Assembly (NCBI RefSeq): GCF_004217185.1
Contig: NZ_SHKL01000001.1
Coordinates: forward strand, 124,001-188,000
Direction of reading: 5' to 3'
DNA: 64,000 nt
Source of the DNA: Pseudonocardia sediminis
GTDB taxonomy: Bacteria > Actinomycetota > Actinomycetes > Mycobacteriales > Pseudonocardiaceae
Shown piece by piece: positions 23,984 through 31,941 of this stretch (position 1 is its first letter; each line of letters opens with the position of its first letter). The position numbers and the translations under genes were made by a program. The notes under the pieces were generated by a model that did no database searches, was not told the origin of the DNA, and saw only the letters and a list, made by a program, of their open reading frames with translations.

Positions 23984-24610
23984 GTGGCCGAGATCCTGGA
24001 CCGCCCCGGTCCGCACGCGCCGGACGGCGCGTCCGACCCGGGTGCGCCCGTTTCGGAGACCGCCCCGGCCGGTGAGCTCGCCCTGCTGGCCGCCGTCCAG
24101 CGCACCGTCGCGCACCCGCCGGTCGTGGCGGCCGCGCGCGGGATGTCGCTGTTCGGTGAGCACGCCGCGGGCTGGCTCGCGATCGGGCTGGCCGGCGCAG
24201 CACTGGACCGCGCCCGCCGACGTGAGTGGCTCGGCTCCGCCGCCGCCGTCGCGTTCGCGCACGGGGCGTCGATCGGCATCAAGCGGGTCGTCCGCCGCCG
24301 CCGTCCGGAGCACCCCGCGGTGCGTGTGCTCGTGGGCACGCCGAGCCGGCTGAGCTTCCCGTCCTCGCACGCCACGTCGACGACGGCCGCCGCCGTGCTC
24401 TACGGCGGGTTGCTCGGCGCCCCGGTGACGCCGGTGGTGGTCCCCGCCATGGCGGTGTCCCGCCTGGTCCTGGGCGTGCACTACCCCAGCGACGTCGCAC
24501 TGGGTTCGGTGCTGGGGGCCGCGGTCGCGGTCGGCTCCCGCCGGTGGCTGCGCCGTCGCGCCACGAACCGCGTGCGGAACGCCCTCAGCAGCCGGAAGGC
24601 AGGATCATGA
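23984..24610 (+). CDS. PAP2 phosphatase, probable decaprenylphosphoryl-5-phosphoribose phosphatase
   Basis: A 208-residue membrane phosphatase of the PAP2 family. The three phosphatase motifs are present: KRVVRRRRP, PSSHAT, and SRLVLGVHYPSDV, giving the Lys, two Arg, two His and Asp of the active site. Its stop overlaps the start of ubiA by four bases. In mycobacteria the equivalent gene (Rv3807c) lies beside ubiA and the enzyme removes the 5-phosphate from decaprenylphosphoryl-phosphoribose on the way to decaprenyl-phospho-arabinose, the arabinose donor for the cell wall. The pairing makes that function likely. The first 35 residues are disordered. Confidence 0.82.
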   Translation: MAEILDRPGPHAPDGASDPGAPVSETAPAGELALLAAVQRTVAHPPVVAAARGMSLFGEHAAGWLAIGLAGAALDRARRREWLGSAAAVAFAHGASIGIKRVVRRRRPEHPAVRVLVGTPSRLSFPSSHATSTTAAAVLYGGLLGAPVTPVVVPAMAVSRLVLGVHYPSDVALGSVLGAAVAVGSRRWLRRRATNRVRNALSSRKAGS

Positions 24611-25530
24611 CCAGCACCGACTCGACCCCGAAGGTCGACGAGGCCTCCGGGGGCAAGCCCATGGGCACCGCCCGGGGCGTGCTCAAGACGATGCGCCCGC
24701 GTCAGTGGGTCAAGAACGTCCTGGTCTTCGCCGCGCCGTTCGTCGGCGGCGGGCTGTTCGACGGCCCCGTCCTGATCAACTGCCTGGTCGCGTTCGCCGC
24801 GTTCTCCCTCGCCGCGTCCGGCGTCTACCTGGTCAACGACGCGCTCGACGTCGAGTCCGACCGGGTGCACCCGACCAAGTGCAAGCGCCCCATCGCGGCC
24901 GGGATCGTGCCGGTGACGCTGGCCTACGGCGTCGCCGCGGTGCTGTTCCTCGGCGCGATCGCGCTGAGCCTGCTGGCGACCTGGCAGCTGGTCGTCGTGC
25001 TGGCCGTCTACGTCGTGGTGCAGCTCGCCTACTGCGTGTGGCTCAAGCACCAGCCGGTGCTCGACATCTGCATCGTGGCCAGCGGCTTCCTGCTGCGCTC
25101 GATCGCCGGTGGTGTCGCGACCGGGATCGCGTTGTCGCAGTGGTTCCTGCTGGTCGCCGGGTTCGGCTCGCTGTTCATGGTGGCCGGCAAGCGCTACGCG
25201 GAGATGATGGTCGCCGAGAGCACCGGCGCGAAGATCCGCAAGTCGCTGGAGAGCTACTCGTCGTCGTACCTGCGCTACATCTGGTCGCTGTCGGCCACGG
25301 TCATGATCACGACCTACAGCCTGTGGGCGTTCGAGATCCGCGAGACGCAGAACAACACGATCTGGTCGGTCATCTCGATCGTCCCGTTCGTGATCGCGGT
25401 GCTCCGCTACTCGGTCGACGTCGACCGCGGCACCGGCGGCGAGCCCGAGGAGATCGCGCTCGGCGACCGCGTGCTGCAGGTGCTGGCGATCGTGTGGGTG
25501 GCGATGCTGACGCTCGCCGTGTACGCCTGA
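24607..25530 (+). CDS. ubiA: Decaprenyl-phosphate phosphoribosyltransferase
   Basis: A 307-residue polytopic membrane prenyl-transferring enzyme of the UbiA superfamily. It joins phosphoribosyl pyrophosphate to decaprenyl phosphate, the first step to the arabinose donor of arabinogalactan. MRPRQWVKNVLVFAAP is the specific N-terminal signature; the first Asp-rich motif is YLVNDALDVESDRVHPTKCKRP, given here in part, with the HPxKxxRP tail typical of this subgroup. The second motif region holds KRYAEMM and IRKSLESYSSSYLRYIW. About eight to nine membrane helices are visible. Translation is coupled to the PAP2 phosphatase. The rest of the galactan genes lie 31 kb away in this window. Confidence 0.93.
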   Translation: MTSTDSTPKVDEASGGKPMGTARGVLKTMRPRQWVKNVLVFAAPFVGGGLFDGPVLINCLVAFAAFSLAASGVYLVNDALDVESDRVHPTKCKRPIAAGIVPVTLAYGVAAVLFLGAIALSLLATWQLVVVLAVYVVVQLAYCVWLKHQPVLDICIVASGFLLRSIAGGVATGIALSQWFLLVAGFGSLFMVAGKRYAEMMVAESTGAKIRKSLESYSSSYLRYIWSLSATVMITTYSLWAFEIRETQNNTIWSVISIVPFVIAVLRYSVDVDRGTGGEPEEIALGDRVLQVLAIVWVAMLTLAVYA

Positions 25531-25534
25531 ACAT

Positions 25535-26836
25535 GTGACGACCGACGACCTCCTCGCGCGGCACCGCGCCGTCCTCCCGTCCTGGATGGCGCTGTACTAC
25601 GACGAGCCGATGGAGATCGTGTCCGGCTCCGGGCGGCGGGTCACCGCATCCGACGGGCGCACCTACCTCGACCTGTTCGCCGGGATCCTGACCAACGGCA
25701 TCGGATACGACCTGCCCGAGATCTCCGACGCCGTCCGCTCGCAGGTCGACACGGGTGTTCTGCACACCTCGACGCTGTACCTGATCCGCAAGCAGGTCGA
25801 GCTGGCCGAGAAGATCGCCGCGCTGTCCGGGATCGACGACGCGAAGGTGTTCTTCACCTGCTCGGGCACCGAGGCCAACGAGGCCGCGCTGCTCCTGGCG
25901 ACGGAGTACCGGCGCAGCTCGCAGGTGCTGGCGATGCGCAACTCCTTCCACGGCCGCGGGTTCGCCTCGATGGCCGTCACCGGCAACCGGGGATGGTCGG
26001 CGTCGGCGCTGTCCCCGCTGCAGGTGCACTACGTGCACGGCGGCTACCGCTACCGCAGCCCCTTCCGTCACCTCTCCGACGCCGACTACGTCCAGGCCTG
26101 CGTCGACGACCTGGTCGACGTCCTGGACACCGCCACCGCCGGCGACGTCGCGTGCATGATCGCGGAGCCGATCCAGGGCGTCGGCGGGTTCGCCCACGGC
26201 CCGGACGGGCTGTTCGGCGCGTTCGCCAAGGAGCTCTCGCAGCGCGGCATCCTGCTCATCGCCGACGAGGTGCAGACCGGCTGGGGCCGCACCGGCGAGC
26301 ACTTCTGGGGCATCCAGGCGCACGGCGTCGTCCCGGACGCGATGACGTTCGCCAAGGGCCTGGGCAACGGCCTGACGATCGGCGGCGTCGTCGCCCGCGC
26401 GGGACTGATGGACTGCCTGCAGGCGAACTCGATCTCGACGTTCGGCGGCAACCCGCTCTCCACGGCCGGTGCGCACGCCGCCCTGACCTACCTGCTCGAC
26501 CACGACCTGCAGGCCAACTGCGCCGCCCGCGGTGACGAGCTGTTCGCCGGCCTGCGGGCGCTGGACCTCCCGGTCGTCGGCGACGTGCGCGGCAAGGGCC
26601 TGATGATCGGGATCGAGCTCGTCGGACCGGGCGGGGAGCCGAACGCCCCCGCCGCCGCCTTGGCCCTGCAACGGGCCCGGGAGAACGGGATCCTGATCGG
26701 CAAGGGCGGTCTGTACGGCAACGTCCTGCGCATCGCCCCGCCGATGACGCTCACCGCCGACGAGGCCGCCGAGGGCCTCGCCGCGCTGACCGCGACCCTG
26801 CGCTCGGTGCAGGCCGAGGTCACGCCCACTCCCTGA
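25535..26836 (+). CDS. Class III PLP-dependent aminotransferase
   Basis: A 433-residue aminotransferase. The pyridoxal-phosphate lysine is in TFAKGLGNG near residue 272; DEVQTGWGRTG is the class III motif with the cofactor aspartate, and CSGTEANEAAL the phosphate-binding loop. Overall it resembles the alanine-glyoxylate aminotransferase 2 / aspartate aminotransferase family group. The GTG start is five bases after the ubiA stop, so it may be read from the same transcript, but nothing known links it to arabinan synthesis. A decayed ridA lies immediately downstream on the other strand. Substrate unknown. Confidence 0.88.
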   Translation: MTTDDLLARHRAVLPSWMALYYDEPMEIVSGSGRRVTASDGRTYLDLFAGILTNGIGYDLPEISDAVRSQVDTGVLHTSTLYLIRKQVELAEKIAALSGIDDAKVFFTCSGTEANEAALLLATEYRRSSQVLAMRNSFHGRGFASMAVTGNRGWSASALSPLQVHYVHGGYRYRSPFRHLSDADYVQACVDDLVDVLDTATAGDVACMIAEPIQGVGGFAHGPDGLFGAFAKELSQRGILLIADEVQTGWGRTGEHFWGIQAHGVVPDAMTFAKGLGNGLTIGGVVARAGLMDCLQANSISTFGGNPLSTAGAHAALTYLLDHDLQANCAARGDELFAGLRALDLPVVGDVRGKGLMIGIELVGPGGEPNAPAAALALQRARENGILIGKGGLYGNVLRIAPPMTLTADEAAEGLAALTATLRSVQAEVTPTP

Positions 26837-26846
26837 GATCCGGTCC

Positions 26847-26996
26847 TCAGTCGAGGATCGCGGTGGCTTCGACCTCGACGAGCACGTCGGGCTCGAAGAG
26901 CTGCTCGACGCCGATCAGGGACGCCGTGCCCACCGCGACGTGGTGGTAGACGGGGGTCTGCAGCATGCCTTCGGGACTGAGACGGCGGACGGAGAC
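26847..26996 (-). pseudogene. RidA-family gene remnant with internal deletion
   Basis: Reading the minus strand from about 26996 gives SVRRLSPEGMLQTPVYHHVA, a clear RidA/YjgF N terminus, which passes directly, in the same frame, into GVEQLFEPDVLVEVEATAIL, the family's C terminus, before a TGA at 26849-26847. About 80 residues between these ends, including the substrate-binding arginine region, are missing. At the expected start position the codon is GTC, although a ribosome-binding site (GGAG) precedes it. It is best read as an internally deleted, start-less remnant. It faces the HxlR gene across an operator, the classic arrangement of a RidA gene and its regulator. Confidence 0.72.
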
Positions 26997-27021
26997 GGAG
27001 GTCTCCTGGTGTGATCGGGAT

Positions 27022-27046
27022 CAGGTATAAGATCGATACCTGGTAT
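27022..27046. promoter_or_regulatory. Probable HxlR operator
   Basis: CAGGTAT (27022-27028) and ATACCTG (27036-27042) form a seven-base inverted repeat with a seven-base spacer, overlapped by a second palindrome ATACCTGGTAT (27036-27046). It lies between the RidA remnant and the HxlR gene in the only AT-rich stretch there. HxlR proteins bind such paired GTAT half-sites and repress both divergent genes. Confidence 0.6.
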
Positions 27047-27079
27047 GCCCAGGACACTTCAACGAGACCAGGTTTCGCC

Positions 27080-27448
27080 ATGGATACCCCGCCGACGACG
27101 ACCGGCGAGCTCAGGATCACGGCACCGCACCGGGAACTGCTCGACCAGGTCCTGGACAAGTGGTCGCTGAGCATCCTGAACGAGCTCTGCGAGCGGCCCG
27201 CACGGTTCAACGACCTGCGCCGCGCCATCCCCACGGTGACGCAGAAGTCGCTCACCGCGACCCTGCGACGGCTCGAACGCAACGGCATCGTCGAGCGCGT
27301 GCTCCTCAGCTCGCGCCCCGTCGCCGTGGAGTACCGGATCACCCCGCTGGGCAAGACACTGAGACGGCCCGTCGAGGTGCTCCTGGACTGGGCCGAGGCC
27401 CACCTGCCCGAGATCGAACGAGCCCGTCGTGCGTTCGACCTGACGTGA
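27080..27448 (+). CDS. HxlR-type transcriptional regulator
   Basis: A 122-residue winged-helix regulator of the HxlR family. The signature WSLSILNELCERPARFNDLRR, here cut short, is followed by the recognition helix TQKSLTATLRRLERNGIVER and the wing VAVEYRITPLGKTL. It lacks the N-terminal cysteine typical of HypR/HxlR redox members, so a different signal is likely. ATG 27080 gives the normal family length. The former target, the divergent ridA, is decayed, so the regulator may now control only itself or genes elsewhere. Confidence 0.88.
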   Translation: MDTPPTTTGELRITAPHRELLDQVLDKWSLSILNELCERPARFNDLRRAIPTVTQKSLTATLRRLERNGIVERVLLSSRPVAVEYRITPLGKTLRRPVEVLLDWAEAHLPEIERARRAFDLT

Positions 27449-27475
27449 CGACGGCCGGGTGCGGCCGACGGCTTC

Positions 27476-29500
27476 TCAGCCCGCCGGGGCCAGCCGCGCG
27501 AGGTCGAGGCGGTAGACCGAGACGGTGCCGTTGCGGTAGGCGAGGGTGAGGCCGGGGAGCCCGTCGAGGTTCGTCAGGCCGGGCGCGGTCGAGAACGGCC
27601 TGCTCCGGTCCACCCAGCCGTACGGAGCGCCGCCCGCGCCGATGCCGGGCGCGTCGGAGTCCACGTAGACCCAGCCGATGTCGAGCCGGTCCAGCTCCGC
27701 CCGGACCGCCGGGTCGGTCGGGTAGCGGTTGAACGACCTCATCAGCCCGAACGTCCAGGGAGCGCTGCCGTTGCCCAGCGAGGTGAGGTTGACGACCGGG
27801 ATCCCGGCCGCGACGTAGAGGAACGTCGAGCCGTCGTTGGCCGAGTTCATCACCCGCTCGCCGGGCACCACACGGCCCCGCAGGAAGTCCACGGCACCGA
27901 GGTCGGACGGCGAGACCCGGACGAACTCGGGCGTCGCATAGCGCTCGGCGACGCTGCGCGTGTTGGTGTTCATGGCGGTGCGCACCGGCACCGCGAGCAG
28001 CACGAGCCCGGCCACGAGCACCAGCACCGAGGCCACCGGCCAGGCCCGGACGACGCGGGGGAACGCCCGTCGCGTCCGCCGGACGGCCTCGGTCACGACG
28101 AGCACGACGGCGAGTCCGGCGAACGTCGGTACGAACAGCGACACGTGCGACCAGACCCGCAGCATCGCGTTGTAGAAGAAGCCCGTGACCTGCGCCTCCA
28201 GGCCGACGCCCGGGCTCAGGAACGCCGCGACGACGATCGAGACCCAGACCGCCCAGGCCAGCACCGGGCCGAGCCCGCGCCGCGCCCGGATCACGACCAG
28301 CACCCCGACCAGGTACAGAACGGTCAGCCCGACCTGCCCGGTCGTGCGCTGCGGGTCCAGGAAACCGCCGTAGCCGAGTCCGAGCGCGCTGCCCAGCGAG
28401 TCCCCGAACGCCGCCGGCGGGGAGTCCGCGCCGAACGACGCCACGCCGGACACCGACCCGCCGGCCCGCAGCACCAGCGGCGCCGCCAGCACCCCGGCGA
28501 CCACCCCCGCGCCGAGCAGGACCGGCACCGAGCGGCGCAGCCGCACCCACCCGTCGCGGGTCACGAGGTCACCGACCAGCCAGGCGATCGTGCTCAGGCC
28601 GACCGTCACCGCTGCCCCCGGGTAGCTCGCCACGAGTCCCGCGGCCCCCACCCCGAGCGCGACGGCGGTCCGCACCCGGCGTTCCCGTTCGGACCACAGC
28701 AGCGCGGCGATCAGCCCCGGGGCCAGTGCGAGGGCGACGGCCGTGGCGTAGATGCCGCCGTCGTGCATCAGCTGGAACGCCGGCCGGTACAGGGCCGGGG
28801 CGACGATCCCGGCGACGCCCGCGGCGAGCCACGCCGCCGACGTCCCGGCGCGCAGCCGGCGGGCGGCGACGGCCGTCAGCACCGCGACCGAGAGCACCCA
28901 GCACACGGCCAGGTAGACGACGGTGAGCGCGTTCAGGCCCGGGACCGCGCCCGGTCCGAGCGCGGCCAGCAGGGCCGGGGCGAGGTGGCTGCCGTCGGGG
29001 TAGAACGAGACCGGCGTGCCGGTGAGCAGGTCGACCGGTTCCACCTGCCAGGGTGCAGCGCGACCGGTGCGCATGATCCAGGCGACGACGACCTGGTGGG
29101 TGATCATGTCGTGTTCCTGGTTCACCCGGTCCAGGCCGCCGAAGCCGCGCAGCCACGTCCGCGTCCCGAACAACGCCCCGGTCAGGACGAGCACGGTCCC
29201 CACCACGGCCGGCGCCGACGGGCGGACCCGTGGCGCGGCGGAGGACCGGCCCCGCCACCACCGCAGGATCCCGACGGCGAGCAGCACGGCCGTCACGAGC
29301 CCGGCGGTCAGCGGGGAGAACGGCAGCCCGACGGCACCGGTCGCGCTCGCGACGGCGAGCAGCACGCCGATCGTCGCGGTCGGGGTCAGCGCGGCGAACA
29401 GCAGCGGGCTGCGGATCCGCAGCGCGGCCAGCAGCGCGGCGCCGGGCAGGAGGGCGACGACCAGCCCCGCCAGCAGGGTCAGGCGGTCCAGCGGGCCCAC
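27476..29500 (-). CDS. GT-C-like polytopic membrane protein (DUF6541 type)
   Basis: A 674-residue protein with about 13 membrane helices and a C-terminal outer domain of about 160 residues. The first long loop has NQEHDMITHQVV and FYPDGSHLAPAL, which match DAVFHY...LYPAAWHDL and DVNFHY...FYPSAWHGM in the two genes at 52609-56900, so all three share a DUF6541-like GT-C architecture in which acidic and histidine residues of the loop form the likely active site. It follows a GT2 and a DUF2304 gene on the same strand, the set that resembles mycobacterial Rv3630-Rv3632. The likely role is transfer of a sugar from polyprenyl phosphate to a wall polymer. GTG 29500 was chosen to clear the upstream gene. 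Confidence 0.72.
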   Translation of the reverse strand: MGPLDRLTLLAGLVVALLPGAALLAALRIRSPLLFAALTPTATIGVLLAVASATGAVGLPFSPLTAGLVTAVLLAVGILRWWRGRSSAAPRVRPSAPAVVGTVLVLTGALFGTRTWLRGFGGLDRVNQEHDMITHQVVVAWIMRTGRAAPWQVEPVDLLTGTPVSFYPDGSHLAPALLAALGPGAVPGLNALTVVYLAVCWVLSVAVLTAVAARRLRAGTSAAWLAAGVAGIVAPALYRPAFQLMHDGGIYATAVALALAPGLIAALLWSERERRVRTAVALGVGAAGLVASYPGAAVTVGLSTIAWLVGDLVTRDGWVRLRRSVPVLLGAGVVAGVLAAPLVLRAGGSVSGVASFGADSPPAAFGDSLGSALGLGYGGFLDPQRTTGQVGLTVLYLVGVLVVIRARRGLGPVLAWAVWVSIVVAAFLSPGVGLEAQVTGFFYNAMLRVWSHVSLFVPTFAGLAVVLVVTEAVRRTRRAFPRVVRAWPVASVLVLVAGLVLLAVPVRTAMNTNTRSVAERYATPEFVRVSPSDLGAVDFLRGRVVPGERVMNSANDGSTFLYVAAGIPVVNLTSLGNGSAPWTFGLMRSFNRYPTDPAVRAELDRLDIGWVYVDSDAPGIGAGGAPYGWVDRSRPFSTAPGLTNLDGLPGLTLAYRNGTVSVYRLDLARLAPAG

Positions 29501-29555
29501 CCCCGTCGGCGGTCCCGCGGGGGCGGCGCCGATGCCGCCCCGGCGGTCGGGGAGA

Positions 29556-30071
29556 TCACTCGCCCGCCGGGTGCTCCGCCCGGGGAGGTCCGGTCCGGTC
29601 CGGCGGTGTCGTGCCGGTCCCGTTCGTCCCGGCACCGTTCGCTCCGGCGCCGGCCGACACGGCCGCGCTCGACGCGGCCGGGATCTCGGCCTGCACCACG
29701 GCGGCGGTCTCGGCCAGGCGGGCGGCGAGCTCGTCCTCGCGGCGGGCGAGCTCGGCGTCACGGATCGCCAGCTGCCGCGCGAGGTTCGTCAGGTGCTGGC
29801 TGATCTCGCGGTCGCGCAGGTAGGAGTTCAGCATCCCGAACACGAACGCGACGACGAGCAGGTAGACGACCAGGTCGGTACCGCGGCCGATGCCAAGGTG
29901 CCGCGCGACCCACGTGACGTCGTTCGGCCGGAGCACGGCGTAGATGTTGACCAGGACGAACGCGCCGAACGCGAGTCGCTTCCCGGCCCGGATGCCGACG
30001 TTCTGCCCGCTGCGGACGAAGTACACCAGCGCGGCGACGGCCGCCAGCACCAGCACGATCTGCAGGATCAC
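29556..30071 (-). CDS. DUF2304 membrane protein (GT2 partner)
   Basis: A 171-residue protein with three membrane helices (ILQIVLVLAAVAALVYFV, LAFGAFVLVNIYAVL, VVYLLVVAFVFGMLNSYL), then a coiled-coil segment (LTNLARQLAIRDAELARRED) and a disordered Ala/Gly/Pro tail. The helix pattern and LRPNDVTWVARHLGIGRGTDLVVY are typical of DUF2304 proteins, which are encoded beside polyprenyl-phosphate glycosyltransferases; in M. tuberculosis the small protein Rv3632 boosts activity of the synthase Rv3631. GTG 30071 has GGGGAG six bases upstream. Position between the GT2 and GT-C genes supports the same role. Confidence 0.82.
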   Translation of the reverse strand: MILQIVLVLAAVAALVYFVRSGQNVGIRAGKRLAFGAFVLVNIYAVLRPNDVTWVARHLGIGRGTDLVVYLLVVAFVFGMLNSYLRDREISQHLTNLARQLAIRDAELARREDELAARLAETAAVVQAEIPAASSAAVSAGAGANGAGTNGTGTTPPDRTGPPRAEHPAGE

Positions 30072-30126
30072 TGTGTTCTCCCCACCCCGCCGGCTACGCA
30101 AGCTCCGCCGGCTGCCGTCCCCCGGT

Positions 30127-30804
30127 TCACCTCTGGCCTCGCACGGACAGGTCGAACAGGATGTTCACGCCGTTGAGCAGCGACTGTCCCTTGGCCCGGG
30201 AGTAGTCGGTGTAGAGGATCGTCACCGGCACCTCGCGCACCCGCCACGGCGAGCGGGCGAGGGCGTCGACGATCTCCGAGGCGTGTGCCATGCCGTTCAT
30301 GCTGATCCGCATGTTCTCGGCGACCTGACGGGAAAGAACCCGCAGGCCGTTGTGCGCATCCGTCAGACCCAGCTTGCGGGTGGACGGCGAGAGCGCCACC
30401 ACCACACGCAGCACGAGCCGCTTGAGGCCCGGCACCTGCTCGGTCGACTCCAGGAAACGGGAGCCCAGCACCACGTCGGCCTCGCCGGAGCGGGCGACCT
30501 CGAGCATCCGCTCGGCGTCGGAGACCGAGTGCTGGCCGTCCGCGTCGAACGTGACGACGAAGCGCGCGCCGCGCCGCAGGGCGTAGTCGATCCCGGTCTG
30601 CAGGGAGGCGCCCTGCCCGAGGTTGATCGGGTGTTTGACGAGGTGCGCGTGTGTCGTCGCGATCCGGGCGGCGGACTCGTCCTTGCTGCCGTCGTCGACG
30701 CAGACGACGTTCGGGAAGCGCTCGCCCAGACCTGCGATCACGTCGGCGATGACGGTCTCCTCGTTGTAGACGGGGACCACCACCCACGTGTCCGTGTTGG
30801 GCAC
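30127..30804 (-). CDS. GT2 polyprenyl-phosphate sugar synthase (PpgS/DPMS-like)
   Basis: A 225-residue cytoplasmic-face glycosyltransferase of family 2, expected to move a sugar from a nucleotide onto polyprenyl phosphate. VVVPVYNEETVI opens the fold, CVDDGSKDES is the first aspartate motif, FDADGQHS contains the metal-binding DxD, and AHNGLRVLSRQVAE follows. It has no membrane anchor of its own, as expected when a DUF2304 partner is present. The gene set GT2-DUF2304-GT-C recalls the mycobacterial PpgS system that makes polyprenyl-phospho-GalNAc. The sugar specificity is inferred from context only. GTG 30804 has GAGGGAG just upstream. Confidence 0.82.
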   Translation of the reverse strand: MPNTDTWVVVPVYNEETVIADVIAGLGERFPNVVCVDDGSKDESAARIATTHAHLVKHPINLGQGASLQTGIDYALRRGARFVVTFDADGQHSVSDAERMLEVARSGEADVVLGSRFLESTEQVPGLKRLVLRVVVALSPSTRKLGLTDAHNGLRVLSRQVAENMRISMNGMAHASEIVDALARSPWRVREVPVTILYTDYSRAKGQSLLNGVNILFDLSVRGQR

Positions 30805-30905
30805 CCTCACTCCCTCGGGTCTGTTGCGGTGCGTCCCCGCAGGGTATCGGTCCGTACCTGCGGGGCCCGCCGGGGATGATGAAGGCGGGCGAATCCGGCG
30901 ATCCG

Positions 30906-30911
30906 TAGCCT
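30906..30911 (+). promoter_or_regulatory. Leaderless-type -10 element
   Basis: TAGCCT ends eight bases before ATG 30920 and fits TANNNT, suggesting a leaderless transcript of the methyltransferase-like gene. Confidence 0.4.
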
Positions 30912-30919
30912 CGGGTGTC

Positions 30920-31918
30920 ATGGATCCCCGTGCGCTCCTCGAGCTGATGCTGTCCGATCTCGATGGCGCGCAGGAGCTCTACAAGCCGACGAACTTCTGG
31001 CAGACCGGCCTGGAGCAGGTCGTGAAGGACCTGCGCGAGCACGGGTTCACCGACTTCCGCCGGCACCCGAGCGCGACGTTCTTCTACGCCCCGCGCTACG
31101 CGCCGGTCGCGAAGCCCGCGGTCGCGCTCTCCCGGCTGGCCGCGCTGGCCGGCGCGAACGGCAAGCTGATCAAGGACCGCCTGGACCAGGTCCCGGTCGC
31201 CCGCGGGCACCACGGGACCGTCCGCGCCCTCGACCTGCCCGACGCCGCCCCGCGGATCGCCGGCATGTCCGAGTCGGCCGTCGGCTCACCGACCGAGCAG
31301 CTGACGTTCGACGGTCAGCGGCACAGTCGTTCGTCGCTGAACTACCTGCGTGGCCTGGTGATGCTCAAGCGCGCGGTGCCCGACCTGAGGATCGACACCG
31401 TGCTGGAGATCGGCGGCGGCTACGGGACGCTCGGGGAGATCCTCGTCCCGCAGAACCCGGGCCTGCGCTACATCGACATCGACATCCCACCGGTCGCGGC
31501 CGTGGCGACCTACTACCTGCAGCAGGTCCTCGGCACCGACCAGGTGCTCGACTACGGCGCGACCCGCGACGCCGAGAAGATCGAGATCGACCAGATCACG
31601 CAGCGCGCGGCGGTCCTGTGCTCCTGGCAGCTGCCGAAGCTGGTCGGCTCGGTGGACCTGTTCGCCAACTTCATCTCGTTCCAGGAGATGGAGCCCGACG
31701 TCGTCGCCAACTACGCGCGCCTGGTCAGCGGCCTGGGGGCGCGCTATCTGCTGCTGCGCAACTCCCCGGTCGGCAAGCCGAACGTCCGCGAGCCCATGCT
31801 GCGCGAGCGCTACCTGGAGTCCTTCCCGGAGTACGAGCTGGTCGCCTCGGACTGCGGTCTCTACGGCCAGGACAGCGAGGGCACGCTGTCCGAGGTGATG
31901 GTGTTCGTCCGGCGGTAG
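30920..31918 (+). CDS. Putative sugar O-methyltransferase
   Basis: A 332-residue protein with a Rossmann-type methyltransferase core: VLEIGGGYGTLGEIL near residue 165 is the S-adenosylmethionine motif I, YIDIDIPPVAAVATYYLQQ matches motif II with the ribose-binding aspartate, and LFANFISFQEMEPDVVANYA the post-catalytic region. The N-terminal half (NFWQTGLEQVVKDLREHGF) is the acceptor-recognition part of a family annotated as putative sugar O-methyltransferase, common in surface polysaccharide clusters. It directly precedes pseI (23-base gap), so methylation of a sugar in the same polymer is likely. Acceptor unknown. Confidence 0.78.
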   Translation: MDPRALLELMLSDLDGAQELYKPTNFWQTGLEQVVKDLREHGFTDFRRHPSATFFYAPRYAPVAKPAVALSRLAALAGANGKLIKDRLDQVPVARGHHGTVRALDLPDAAPRIAGMSESAVGSPTEQLTFDGQRHSRSSLNYLRGLVMLKRAVPDLRIDTVLEIGGGYGTLGEILVPQNPGLRYIDIDIPPVAAVATYYLQQVLGTDQVLDYGATRDAEKIEIDQITQRAAVLCSWQLPKLVGSVDLFANFISFQEMEPDVVANYARLVSGLGARYLLLRNSPVGKPNVREPMLRERYLESFPEYELVASDCGLYGQDSEGTLSEVMVFVRR

Positions 31919-31928
31919 CCCCCGTCCG

Positions 31929-31934
31929 TAGGCT
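31929..31934 (+). promoter_or_regulatory. Leaderless-type -10 element of pseI
   Basis: TAGGCT ends seven bases before ATG 31942; the gap holds no ribosome-binding site. Confidence 0.45.
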
Positions 31935-31941
31935 TCGGGAC

